Shown one piece after another: positions 26,150 through 35,430 of a DNA stretch of 64,000 nt; within the stretch, counting starts at the first letter, position 1; each line of letters opens with the position of its first letter. The DNA is taken from assembly GCF_003024155.1 (NCBI RefSeq), contig NZ_CP028136.1, forward strand, positions 620,001 through 684,000, written 5' to 3'. The notes beneath the pieces were generated by a model. The model saw only the letters and a program-made list of their open reading frames with translations, made no database searches and was not told the DNA's origin. The position numbers and the translations under genes were made by a program. Origin of the DNA: Christiangramia fulva (GTDB lineage Bacteria > Bacteroidota > Bacteroidia > Flavobacteriales > Flavobacteriaceae).

Positions 26150-28303
26150 TTAGTCTTTAACCTTTTGTTTCCCATTGGCATCGGCAACTTTGCTTCGGGA
26201 GATATTATTGAGTTTTATATCTTCAAGCACATTGATCGCTTCTTCCATATACACATCTTTACTGAGGCTCTCGTGCCATCTTTCCCTTTTTTCCTTTAGA
26301 ACAGTATCGGTTGCGAATTGTTCTTTTTCATAAGGAAGAGAAGTATAAGTAAGATTAGTCTCGTAATTTTTCAGAGCATCAAATTGTTTAGCTACTGCCT
26401 TGTCTTTTGCAGCTTCGGTAGCATATCTGTCATAGTTTAAAGGATATACATTTTCCTGGCTCTGCTCTTTGATCCATTTTGCATTCTCATCGATAAGTTT
26501 CAACTGCGGATTCTCGCTCATTCGTTCTTTACTTGCTTTTATGGCTTCCTCATAATCTACATAGCCATTCCAAACGCTGTAATCTGCAGGATCGATTTTA
26601 TCCCATGGCAGCGGATTCTCCTGATCTTTTTCACCCACATCTACATAACTGTATCTATCTGGTACCACTACATCACTTTTCACACCTTCAAGCTGTGTGG
26701 AACCACCATTCACTCGATAGAACTTCTGCGTGGTGATCTTAAGTGCTCCCATATCGCCGAGATCGTTATTTCTCAGCCATCTGTTTAGGTCGATTACATT
26801 TTGAACGGTTCCTTTTCCATAGGTTTGTTTGCTTCCTATAATAATGGCTCTTTTATAATCCTGCATGGCTGCCGCAAGAATTTCAGAAGCCGAAGCAGAT
26901 AATTCATTCACAAGAATTACCAGGGGTCCATCCCATACTATCTGAGGGTCTTCATCTTTAAGCACCTCTTTTTTCTGTCCGTTTGATTTTACCTGGACAA
27001 CTGGCCCATCTTTAATAAATAAACCGGCAATATCCACCACGGTTTTCAAAGATCCTCCACCGTTATTTCTAAGGTCGAGTACAAGGCCTTCCATGCCTTC
27101 CTGCTTCAGGCGTATAATATCTTTTTTAATATCTGAAGCTGCATTTCGGCTTTCATAATCGTCCATATCAAAATAGAACTTGGGAAGATTGATCACTCCG
27201 AATTTTCTTCCATTCTTCTCCACCATAGAAGATTTGGCGTAAGTTTCTTCAATTTCGATTACATCACGGGTTAAGGTAACATCTTCGATGTTTCCCATCA
27301 GCTTTTTACGGAGTGTAAGTGTCACTTTAGTGCCTTTAGGCCCTTTTATAAGGTCTACGGCATCATCAAGTCTCATTCCTACCACGCTCACAGCCTCATT
27401 TTCATCTTCCTGCTTTACTTTAAGGATCACATCGCCCTGATCAATTTCATCACTTCTCCAGGCAGGCCCTCCGGAAATAACATCGGTAATGGTAATGTCG
27501 TCACCGTCTTTGATCAATCTTGCTCCTATTCCTTCTAATTTACCAGACATGGCAATATCAAAACGGTCTTTATCCTGAGGTGCGAAATAATAGGTATGTG
27601 GATCAAATTCTTCGACTATAGAATTGATGTAAACCGAAAAATAATCATCTCTTTCAAGATCATTTGTAAAGTCATAGAAGTTGTCGAGATTAGACATTGT
27701 AGATTCTCTGGCCTGTTTTTCAAGTTCGGCATCAGATTTCATTTCATAAGAAGGATCTTTCTCTTTTTTTGCCTTCTCGTCCTGCTTAAGATCGTAAAAA
27801 TTAATAAGGGTGTTAAACTTTAGTTGTTTTTTCCATCTTTCCCTCATTTCTTCCTTTGAAGAAACATATTCCTGCTTATCATAATCGGTATTTATTTCTT
27901 CTTCTTCTGAAAAATCAAAAGGCCTGGAAAGGATCTCCTTATAAAGGGATTTATTCTCTTCCATTCGCTGGTTCAAAAGGTTATAGGCAAGATCAAAGAA
28001 GTTGATCTCTTTGTTCTTGATCTCATCGTCCAGCTGGTCTTTATATTTATCAAATTCCGCAATATCCTTTGCGTAAAAGAATCGCTTAGAAGGATCTAAA
28101 GATTCGAGGAAATGATTATAAACTTTTTCCGAAAAATTATCATTAATATCTTTTGGCGCGTAATGGCCCTGGTTGATCACATAGGTAATAAGATCCAGCA
28201 AGAGCTTATCTTTATTAGGATCATCGAAGTTTTTGGTAGTAAAACTACAGGCCGCGGCAGCCATAAGGAGTATTACCGCCAAAATTTTTAAATTCTTTTT
28301 CAT
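26150..28303 (-). CDS. prc: Carboxy-terminal (tail-specific) processing protease
   Basis: A 717-residue S41A-family periplasmic protease (start at ATG 28303; ATG 28324 would add seven residues). The signal ends in a lipobox-like AAAC. An N-terminal helical domain is followed by a PDZ domain (about residues 240-330, GIGARLIKDGDDITI) and the protease core. Within SASASE the middle serine S471 is the expected nucleophile, with K497 in YGKGTVQ as general base, as in E. coli Prc. A DUF3340-like C-terminal domain follows. It trims or degrades envelope proteins from the C-terminus. Confidence 0.93.
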   Translation of the reverse strand: MKKNLKILAVILLMAAAACSFTTKNFDDPNKDKLLLDLITYVINQGHYAPKDINDNFSEKVYNHFLESLDPSKRFFYAKDIAEFDKYKDQLDDEIKNKEINFFDLAYNLLNQRMEENKSLYKEILSRPFDFSEEEEINTDYDKQEYVSSKEEMRERWKKQLKFNTLINFYDLKQDEKAKKEKDPSYEMKSDAELEKQARESTMSNLDNFYDFTNDLERDDYFSVYINSIVEEFDPHTYYFAPQDKDRFDIAMSGKLEGIGARLIKDGDDITITDVISGGPAWRSDEIDQGDVILKVKQEDENEAVSVVGMRLDDAVDLIKGPKGTKVTLTLRKKLMGNIEDVTLTRDVIEIEETYAKSSMVEKNGRKFGVINLPKFYFDMDDYESRNAASDIKKDIIRLKQEGMEGLVLDLRNNGGGSLKTVVDIAGLFIKDGPVVQVKSNGQKKEVLKDEDPQIVWDGPLVILVNELSASASEILAAAMQDYKRAIIIGSKQTYGKGTVQNVIDLNRWLRNNDLGDMGALKITTQKFYRVNGGSTQLEGVKSDVVVPDRYSYVDVGEKDQENPLPWDKIDPADYSVWNGYVDYEEAIKASKERMSENPQLKLIDENAKWIKEQSQENVYPLNYDRYATEAAKDKAVAKQFDALKNYETNLTYTSLPYEKEQFATDTVLKEKRERWHESLSKDVYMEEAINVLEDIKLNNISRSKVADANGKQKVKD

Positions 28304-28455
28304 AACTCTTTTTAATTTCGTCATCGTGTGGTTAACGTAATTATAGTAAAAACTATGCCAAGAATGACAGTTTTTGATGTCAATTTTTTGTTAAGCCACT
28401 AATATAAGCTTTCCTTCTTAAATTGTTATTTTAGCCCTATCAAAAAATAGTCTGC

Positions 28456-29238
28456 ATGAAAAAGGAAAAACCGCTTATTCTCGTCACCAATGATGATGGT
28501 ATCACCGCCCCGGGCATCAGGACGCTTATTGAAGTAATGAAAGAACTGGGAGACGTTATTGTGGTTGCACCTGACAGTCCCCAAAGCGGGATGGGACATG
28601 CGATCACTGTTAGTGATACACTCTTTTGTGAACAGGTAAGTATAAAAGAAAATTTCAATCATAAAGAATACAGCTGTTCGGGAACACCTGCAGATTGTGT
28701 TAAGATCGCGACACAGGAGATCCTTCATCGCAAACCCGACCTTTGTGTCAGCGGCATTAACCACGGTTCAAATTCTTCTATTAATGTGATCTATTCGGGA
28801 ACCATGAGCGCTGCAGTAGAAGCAGGGATCGAAGGAATTCCGGCCATTGGTTTTTCCTTACTTGATTATTCAATGAATGCCGATTTTGAACCAACCAGGA
28901 AATACATAAAAACCATTACAAACAATGTGCTGAAAAACGGTTTGCCAAAAGGAGTGGTCCTGAATGTCAATTTCCCTAAACTAAAGGAAGAGGAGATCAG
29001 GGGCATTAAAGTTTGCCGGCAGGCCGATGCACACTGGGAGGAAGAATTTGACAAAAGAACCAGCCCTCAGGGAAGAGAATATTACTGGCTTACGGGAAAA
29101 TTCATCAATAAGGATGAAGGTGAAGATACCGATGAAAGGGCCTTGCGGGATGGTTATGTTTCCGTTGTTCCCGTCCAATTTGACCTTACGGCCCATCATT
29201 TTATAAAGGATCTTAAAAATTGGACTCTTGATGATTAA
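28456..29238 (+). CDS. surE: 5'/3'-nucleotidase SurE
   Basis: A 260-residue metal-dependent nucleotidase. The N-terminal metal site LVTNDDGITAPGI with the DD pair (residues 13-14), the APDSPQSGMGHAIT loop, CSGTPADCVK and SGINHGSN are all characteristic. It dephosphorylates nucleoside monophosphates and short polyphosphates in the cytosol. The coding end overlaps the next small gene by 8 bases. It is transcribed divergently from the protease gene and heads a unit that runs through lpxB and the NlpC/P60 lipoprotein. Confidence 0.95.
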   Translation: MKKEKPLILVTNDDGITAPGIRTLIEVMKELGDVIVVAPDSPQSGMGHAITVSDTLFCEQVSIKENFNHKEYSCSGTPADCVKIATQEILHRKPDLCVSGINHGSNSSINVIYSGTMSAAVEAGIEGIPAIGFSLLDYSMNADFEPTRKYIKTITNNVLKNGLPKGVVLNVNFPKLKEEEIRGIKVCRQADAHWEEEFDKRTSPQGREYYWLTGKFINKDEGEDTDERALRDGYVSVVPVQFDLTAHHFIKDLKNWTLDD

Positions 29239-29512
29239 GCAAAATATATTTACCGGATTCTTAACAGGAATTGCTGCAAATATCGCGGGTGTTCTTCTGT
29301 ATGTTTCTATTTTTTCGAAAGTAGGAATGGACGCCACCCTTCAGGATGCCATCGCTAACGGATATCTCGGAAAAATAATAGCTCTTGGGGCAGTCTTTAA
29401 TTTTATTCCTTTTTTCGTGTTTCTGAAGAAAAAACAGAATTATCACGCCCGAGGGGTTTTAATGGCCACTGTGGCTGTTGCTATTGGGGTGGCAATCTAT
29501 AAATTCATATAA
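29231..29512 (+). CDS. Small three-helix membrane protein
   Basis: A 93-residue protein with three hydrophobic segments (about residues 7-26, 48-63 and 72-92) and a short basic loop (KKKQNYHARG). ATG 29231 is preferred; a TTG one codon earlier is less likely. It overlaps surE by 8 bases and ends one base before lpxB, so it is firmly embedded in the operon. I do not recognise a named family. The position suggests a conserved envelope-related protein of unknown role. Confidence 0.75.
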   Translation: MIKQNIFTGFLTGIAANIAGVLLYVSIFSKVGMDATLQDAIANGYLGKIIALGAVFNFIPFFVFLKKKQNYHARGVLMATVAVAIGVAIYKFI

Positions 29513-29513
29513 A

Positions 29514-30641
29514 ATGAAATATTACCTCATTGCCGGCGAAGCTTCAGGAGATTTACATGCTTCCAACCTGATGAAGGCATTAAAAGAAACCGATAAAAAT
29601 GCCGATTTCAGGTTTTGGGGTGGTGATCTTATGACGGCACAGGGAGGAAATCCTGTTAAACATTACAGGGAACTTGCCTTTATGGGCTTTGCCGAAGTAT
29701 TGATGAATTTGCCTACCATACTCAAGAATATAAGTTTCTGTAAAGAAGACATTTTAAATTATAAACCTGACGCGATAATTTTCATCGATTATCCAGGTTT
29801 TAATATGCGTATCGCGGAATGGGCCCGAAAAGAAGGCTTCCAGACTCACTATTATATCTCACCTCAGATCTGGGCATGGAAAGAAAACCGTATCAAAAAA
29901 ATACGCAGGGATGTAGATTATATGTATGTAATCCTTCCTTTTGAAGAAGAATTTTATAGCCAAAAACACAATTTTCCGGTACATTTTGTAGGCCATCCTT
30001 TGCTCGATGCCATTGAAAACCGGCCGCCACTCGATATTGAGAAGTTCAAAAATGAACATGACCTGGATGATCGCCCGATCATCGCCCTGTTACCTGGAAG
30101 CAGGAAGCAGGAGATCGAAAAGATGTTGAAGATAATGCTCAGTATAACCGAAGATTTCAGGGAATATCAGTTCATTATTGCCGGGGCACCAAGCCAGGAT
30201 ATAAATTTTTACCATCAGTTCATCAAAAAATCGAATGTGAACTTGGTCATGAACAAAACTTATGACGTCCTGACTTTAGCTCACGCTGCTCTTGTAACTT
30301 CAGGCACCGCTACTCTGGAAACCGCGCTTTTTAAAGTGCCGGAGGTAGTTTGCTATAAGGGAAATTTTATTTCTTATCACATCGCCAAACAAATTATCAA
30401 TCTCGATTATATTTCCCTGGTGAACCTTATAATGAAAAGGGAAGTCGTGAAAGAACTTATCCAGAACGATCTCAACACCAAAAACCTTACAAGTGAACTG
30501 AAAAAAATTCTAGACGATACCGTTCGCCAGAGAATCTTCAGGGATTATTATGAACTGGAACAGAAACTTGGCGGGCAGGGTGCAAGTAAAAAAACTGCCA
30601 ATCTTATCTACAACAAAGTTTTAGCCTCTAAAAACCGATGA
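29514..30641 (+). CDS. lpxB: Lipid-A-disaccharide synthase LpxB
   Basis: A 375-residue GT19 glycosyltransferase that joins UDP-diacylglucosamine and lipid X in lipid A synthesis at the inner membrane. ATG 29514 gives the canonical start MKYYLIAGEASGDLHASNL; the frame extends further upstream without justification. Other motifs are FIDYPGFNMR, SPQIWAWKENRIKKI, LLPGSRKQEIE and TSGTATLETALF. It overlaps the following lipoprotein gene by four bases (ATGA). Confidence 0.96.
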   Translation: MKYYLIAGEASGDLHASNLMKALKETDKNADFRFWGGDLMTAQGGNPVKHYRELAFMGFAEVLMNLPTILKNISFCKEDILNYKPDAIIFIDYPGFNMRIAEWARKEGFQTHYYISPQIWAWKENRIKKIRRDVDYMYVILPFEEEFYSQKHNFPVHFVGHPLLDAIENRPPLDIEKFKNEHDLDDRPIIALLPGSRKQEIEKMLKIMLSITEDFREYQFIIAGAPSQDINFYHQFIKKSNVNLVMNKTYDVLTLAHAALVTSGTATLETALFKVPEVVCYKGNFISYHIAKQIINLDYISLVNLIMKREVVKELIQNDLNTKNLTSELKKILDDTVRQRIFRDYYELEQKLGGQGASKKTANLIYNKVLASKNR

Positions 30642-31162
30642 AACTGAGAATACTTTTATTCCCATTTTTATTCCTAACCGCAATAATTTTAACTTCCTGT
30701 GGGGCAAAACATGCCGTTATCACCACCAAAGAAGAAAGCCGTTATTCCACCGAACCTAAAAGAGGTGATATCAGCACTGAAATCGCATCAAAAGTTGTAA
30801 AGAATGCCCAGAAATTTGAAGGAACGCGCTACAGGTATGGCGGCACCTCTAAAAGGGGAATGGATTGCTCCGGATTGGTGTACGTGAGTTTTCTTCAGGA
30901 GGATATATCCATCCCCAGAACTGCTCGAGCAATGTCTTTGCAGGGTGAACGATTGTTTCTAAAAGAAGTAAGCCCGGGAGATCTTTTGTTTTTTCAAACC
31001 AGTAAAAACCGAAATGTAATTAATCATGTGGGCCTGGTGGTAAAGGTGAAAAACGGGGAAATATATTTTATCCATTCCACTACATCAGCGGGAGTGATAA
31101 TTTCTTTATTATCAGAAGCATACTGGAAAAATAATTTTGTAATGGCCCGCAGGATCATTTGA
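30638..31162 (+). CDS. NlpC/P60 (C40) peptidoglycan hydrolase lipoprotein
   Basis: A 174-residue lipoprotein (lipobox-like LTSC, C21) with a C40 cysteine-peptidase domain. The triad is visible: C77 in MDCSGLVY, H130 in NHVGLVV and H146 in FIHSTTS. Such enzymes cut the D-Glu-mDAP bond in stem peptides and act at the periplasmic wall. Four-base overlap with lpxB places it in the surE-lpxB transcription unit. No SH3 targeting domain is present. Confidence 0.92.
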   Translation: MKLRILLFPFLFLTAIILTSCGAKHAVITTKEESRYSTEPKRGDISTEIASKVVKNAQKFEGTRYRYGGTSKRGMDCSGLVYVSFLQEDISIPRTARAMSLQGERLFLKEVSPGDLLFFQTSKNRNVINHVGLVVKVKNGEIYFIHSTTSAGVIISLLSEAYWKNNFVMARRII

Positions 31163-31196
31163 TTTTTTTATACATTCGGAAGCTAATTCACTGCAA

Positions 31197-33233
31197 TTGA
31201 AGAGTTTCCGATTTATTTTTCTCAGGCTCTGCCTTTACCTTATTTCAGGCCTGCTCGCAGGATTTTACACTGCTGCAACTAATACTTTCAGTTTCTGTTT
31301 AACCGGTTTCGGACTAGTCTCTTTTGCCGCCGTTTATTTTTATACCCGAAAACAGCTCTTTTACGGAAGCCTTCCTGGAATCGCCGCCTTTTTATTAATT
31401 TTCAGCATTGGCTTCAGCAGTGCGCATTTCTCAAAACCTGAAAATCAGCAAAATCATTATCTTCGATATGAAGATGAGGGAAATTCTCCCCTTTTAAAAG
31501 CCCAGGTAACTGAAATTCTTAAATCCACCGGATTTTCCAGGCGCTATGTCCTGGAATCGGAAGAACTGGTTTTTGAGAATTCAGTTAAAAAAGTTTCCGG
31601 CCGAATCCTTCTGAATCTTACCGATTCCCTACCCGCAAGAACCCTGGAACCGGGAACCTACCTGTTGCTGCCTTTTGAACCACAAAAGATAAAACCGCCT
31701 TTAAACCCGTTCCAGTTCAGTTATAAAGATTATTTAAGGCGAATGAGGATTGAACGGCAGCTAAATCTTTCCGGCAGCCAACTAAAAATACTTCCACAAC
31801 CTTCATTTTCCATTTTAAGACCGGCGGGAAAAATAAGGCATTCTATCATGAGCAGTCTTGAAAGATCGAGTTTCTCTGCTTCTGAACTGGCTATTTTTGA
31901 AGCTTTGCTCCTGGGCGAACGCAGGAATATCAGCAATGTGATGTACAAAGATTATGCGGCCGCAGGAGCGATCCATATTCTGGCAATTTCAGGTTTGCAC
32001 ATTGGTATTCTCCTCTGGCTGTTCAATTTTATACTAAAACCAATGGAAAAATTCCGCTATGGAAAAATCATTAAAACCATTGTCCTCATTATTCTGCTAT
32101 GGTTTTTTGCCATGCTTACAGGACTTAGCCCATCGGTTGTCAGGGCGGTAAGTATGTTTAGTTTTATAGCGGTAGGCATGCAGCTAAACCGTAAAACAAG
32201 TACGCTCAACAGTATTTTTGTCTCCCTTTTTTTCCTCCTCCTGATCAATCCTTTTTACCTTTTTCAGGTAGGATTTCAACTTAGCTATTTGGCGGTCACG
32301 GCCATCGTGATCTTTTATCCGTTCATTTATAAAACTATTGAAATAAGGAATCAATGGGTAGATTATTTCTGGAAACTTACTGCAGTGAGCCTATCGGCAC
32401 AAATTGGAATTTTCCCGCTTTCTTTATTTTATTTTCACCAGTTTCCGGGGCTTTTCCTTCTAACCAACCTCTTTATTTTACCTCTATTAGCCATAATTCT
32501 TGGTGTTGGATTACTCGTAATAGTACTTGCAATCTTCAATATTCTGCCGGATTTTCTGGCGGAAGGATTTAGCCAACTGCTGTCTTTAATGAACAGATTT
32601 GTAAAAACCATCGCCGGTTACGAAAATCTTGTTTTTAGCGACCTCAGATTTTCCCTGTTTCAAATGCTGGTCTATTTTGTGGTTCTGATAGCATTTTTAT
32701 TTCTATTGCACAGAAGAACTTTCAAAAACCTCGTTTTTCTGCTTACAGCCATTTTGATTTTCCAGGTGATAAGCATTGTTGGAATTAAAATGATCCCTTC
32801 GGAAGAATTGATCGTATTTCAAAAATCCGGGACCTCCGTAATCGCTAAAAAAGAAAATGAAAATTTGGTGGTTTTTGGCGCTCAAAAGCCTGAAGGAATT
32901 CTGCTAAAAGATTATCTGAGAGAAAGGAGGATCAAAAATCTGAAGTTTGAAGATCCTTTTTCCATCATTGAAGTTTCAGGAAAAACCGTTTTAAGCCTTG
33001 ATAGTAGTGGAATTTATAACATTCCGGGCTTTTCTCCTGAAATCCTAATTTTAAAAGATTCCCCAAAAATTAACCTCGACCGACTAATTTCAACTGTCCA
33101 TCCTGAGAAAATTATTGCCGATGCTTCAAATGCGCCATGGCTCCTAAAAAAATGGAAAACCAGTTGTCGGGATAAAAAAATCCCTTTCCACTATACTGGT
33201 GAAAAGGGAGCCTATATTCTAAAAAATCCTTAA
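31197..33233 (+). CDS. comEC: ComEC/Rec2-family DNA-uptake channel
   Basis: A 678-residue polytopic protein with a DUF4131-like N-terminal region and the Competence domain (about residues 210-480). Hallmarks are LLLGERRNIS, YAAAGAIHILAISGLHIGIL, and LTGLSPSVVRAVSMF. The C-terminal part resembles a reduced beta-lactamase-like domain but lacks an obvious HxHxDH metal motif, as in many Bacteroidota. The reading frame opens with TTG at 31197, and no ATG is available near the conserved start. A terminator for the convergent thioredoxin gene lies within its last codons. Confidence 0.9.
   Translation: MKSFRFIFLRLCLYLISGLLAGFYTAATNTFSFCLTGFGLVSFAAVYFYTRKQLFYGSLPGIAAFLLIFSIGFSSAHFSKPENQQNHYLRYEDEGNSPLLKAQVTEILKSTGFSRRYVLESEELVFENSVKKVSGRILLNLTDSLPARTLEPGTYLLLPFEPQKIKPPLNPFQFSYKDYLRRMRIERQLNLSGSQLKILPQPSFSILRPAGKIRHSIMSSLERSSFSASELAIFEALLLGERRNISNVMYKDYAAAGAIHILAISGLHIGILLWLFNFILKPMEKFRYGKIIKTIVLIILLWFFAMLTGLSPSVVRAVSMFSFIAVGMQLNRKTSTLNSIFVSLFFLLLINPFYLFQVGFQLSYLAVTAIVIFYPFIYKTIEIRNQWVDYFWKLTAVSLSAQIGIFPLSLFYFHQFPGLFLLTNLFILPLLAIILGVGLLVIVLAIFNILPDFLAEGFSQLLSLMNRFVKTIAGYENLVFSDLRFSLFQMLVYFVVLIAFLFLLHRRTFKNLVFLLTAILIFQVISIVGIKMIPSEELIVFQKSGTSVIAKKENENLVVFGAQKPEGILLKDYLRERRIKNLKFEDPFSIIEVSGKTVLSLDSSGIYNIPGFSPEILILKDSPKINLDRLISTVHPEKIIADASNAPWLLKKWKTSCRDKKIPFHYTGEKGAYILKNP
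33174..33209 (-). terminator. Terminator of the thioredoxin-like gene inside comEC
   Basis: On the minus strand an 11-bp stem with one mismatch (arms 33181-33191 and 33199-33209) is followed by seven T. It sits 28 bases after the stop of the thioredoxin-like gene and within the coding 3' end of convergent comEC. Confidence 0.7.
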
Positions 33234-33236
33234 TCG

Positions 33237-33779
33237 CTATCCCGAAAAAGTACCTTTGAATTCTTCCTGATATTTTTTCCAGGCTTCATCACTTTTCATT
33301 TTTTTATAATCATCGCTCGCGAATACTTTCAAAAATATCTCGATCTGGCCCGGTGACATATAGCCTTTGATTGGAGCTATAAAATTGCCTTCTTCATCAA
33401 AGAAAACAATAGTTGGATAGGCAGTTACGCCCATCGCTCTCGCAAAATCATGAACTCCATTGCGGGAATTCTCCCTGGCTGGATCGAAATTGTTATTTTT
33501 AAAAATAGTATCCTTGTATTTTATAGTTTCATTCCCTTCCGCATTAAATTTCACCGCGTAAAAATTTTCGTTGATGTAATTGGCGACCTTTTCATTAGAA
33601 AATGTATTTTTTTCAAGCATTTTACAGGGGCCGCACCAATTTGTATAAGCATCAACAAGGATCTTTTTAGGTTCTTTTTTCTGGGCCTCCAAAGCTTCAT
33701 TCATACTCATCCAATCTACTTTCTGAGCATTCAGAAATCCTATTGAGAGCAGACAAATAAGGAGAAATATTTTTTTCAT
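33237..33779 (-). CDS. Secreted thioredoxin-fold protein
   Basis: A 180-residue exported protein: signal peptide (residues 1-18, ending LNAQ) and a thioredoxin fold with the active-site NWCGPC (C49, C52) and the cis-proline region GVTAYPTIVFFD. The size and the DUF953/thioredoxin_7-like layout suggest a periplasmic disulfide reductase or oxidoreductase. It converges on comEC, leaving three bases between the two stop codons, and has its terminator inside comEC. Confidence 0.85.
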   Translation of the reverse strand: MKKIFLLICLLSIGFLNAQKVDWMSMNEALEAQKKEPKKILVDAYTNWCGPCKMLEKNTFSNEKVANYINENFYAVKFNAEGNETIKYKDTIFKNNNFDPARENSRNGVHDFARAMGVTAYPTIVFFDEEGNFIAPIKGYMSPGQIEIFLKVFASDDYKKMKSDEAWKKYQEEFKGTFSG

Positions 33780-33822
33780 TTTCAGTAATTTTCAATAAAC
33801 TAAACAAAAAGCATTCCTAAAA

Positions 33823-35412
33823 TTAATGAATTCCGTTCATCCATTTGCGGAGCAAGGGTACCAGCAATAATAACAGCAAGGCGGCACCACCCACGACACA
33901 AACCCCCCATATAAAATAGGTGTTTGAAAAGAAAGACAAGGTGACTGATACTGGTGTATCATCTGTTACCTCTTCATTGGTGGTAAGAGTCCCTATAATT
34001 CCGGCCATTTTATTGGCCAGAGCAATAGATAAGAACCAGGCTCCCATTACAAAACCAACAATTTTCGCCGGGGATAATTTTGTTACCATCGACAGGCCGA
34101 TGGGCGAAAGCGATAATTCACCAGTAGTATGAAGTAAATACATCAGAGCCAGGAAAATTACGGGAACCAGGCCTTCACCAGAGGCAAAGAATTTAGCACC
34201 TATTACAATTACCGCAAAACCTAAAGCTAGCTGCGTTAGACCAAGTACAAACTTCATTGGGGTACTGGGCTCTTTTCCAGCTTTGCTCAATTTAAGCCAT
34301 AACCAGGAAAATACAGGCGCCAGGAGCATAATATATAAAGGGTTCAGACTTTGGAAAATAGATGCAGGAATTTCGGTGGAACCTATTAACCGATCCACGT
34401 TCTTATCGGTAAAAATGGTTAAGCTTCCTCCGGCCTGCTCGAAAAGGGCCCAAAAAACGGCATGGAAGAAAAACAGCACCACAACTACCAGCAGGCGTTG
34501 CCCCACAACTTTATCTTTGGCAGTTAGTGCCTCATAAACAAGGTACGCGACAATTCCCAGTGAAATGATAATCAGGGCACCTGCCATGACTTCATCGAGG
34601 TCCAGCATATAAGCACAAACAGGAATAGCAATAATTGAAAGCACATAAACGCCTATTTCAGGTTTCATTCCAATGAACTTCTTCTCGCCACTGCGCACTT
34701 CCTCAGGCGGCAATCCCTTCCCTTCGAAATCCTTACTTTTTCGAGTGAAAATATAAAAAACGATAAGCCCCAGCGTCATTCCTATTCCCGCAAGACCAAA
34801 ACCATAATGCCAGTTTATTTCCTGTCCCACATACCCACAGGTAAGCGTTGAAAGAAAAGCACCGATATTCACACCCATATAGAAGATAGAAAAAGCACCA
34901 TCTTTACGAGCATCATTAGGATCATAAAAGGTTCCAAGGAAAGAGCTGATATTAGGCTTAAAGAAGCCATTCCCCACGATAATTAAAGCCAGTGCCGCAA
35001 AGAAAAACGGCATATTTCCTTCAAGTGACTCAAATCCCTGCAAGGCAAGGGTAAAATGCCCAAGGGCCATGAGAATACCACCCCAGATAATGGTCTTTTT
35101 AAAGCCGAGTAATTGATCGGCCACAAGACCACCAATCACGGGGAACAAATAAACCATGGCAGTATAGGAACCATAAATCCCATAGGCCTGGGTCTCCGCA
35201 ACGTTTTGGGCCAGATCCATGAATAAAACCTTGGTCATGTAAAGAACGAGCAGCGCCCGCATTCCGTAATAGGAGAACCGTTCCCACATTTCGGCGAAAA
35301 AAAGTACAAAAAGGGCCTTTGGATGAGTGTCTTTATTGGTATAAATTATAAAAGGAACCCAGATGAGCACAAAAACCCATCCAATAATCATGATCCATAA
35401 TGTGATATCCAT
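33823..35412 (-). CDS. POT-family peptide:H+ symporter
   Basis: A 529-residue proton-coupled oligopeptide transporter with about 14 membrane segments. The ExxERFxYY motif (EMWERFSYYGMRALLV) and the PTR2 signature-like FSIFYMGVNIGAFLS are intact. It imports di- and tripeptides at the inner membrane. It follows the related gene 35431-36999 with an 18-base gap, a tandem pair of diverged paralogues in one operon. Confidence 0.92.
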   Translation of the reverse strand: MDITLWIMIIGWVFVLIWVPFIIYTNKDTHPKALFVLFFAEMWERFSYYGMRALLVLYMTKVLFMDLAQNVAETQAYGIYGSYTAMVYLFPVIGGLVADQLLGFKKTIIWGGILMALGHFTLALQGFESLEGNMPFFFAALALIIVGNGFFKPNISSFLGTFYDPNDARKDGAFSIFYMGVNIGAFLSTLTCGYVGQEINWHYGFGLAGIGMTLGLIVFYIFTRKSKDFEGKGLPPEEVRSGEKKFIGMKPEIGVYVLSIIAIPVCAYMLDLDEVMAGALIIISLGIVAYLVYEALTAKDKVVGQRLLVVVVLFFFHAVFWALFEQAGGSLTIFTDKNVDRLIGSTEIPASIFQSLNPLYIMLLAPVFSWLWLKLSKAGKEPSTPMKFVLGLTQLALGFAVIVIGAKFFASGEGLVPVIFLALMYLLHTTGELSLSPIGLSMVTKLSPAKIVGFVMGAWFLSIALANKMAGIIGTLTTNEEVTDDTPVSVTLSFFSNTYFIWGVCVVGGAALLLLLLVPLLRKWMNGIH

Positions 35413-35430
35413 GACAGCTAGTTTTTAAGT

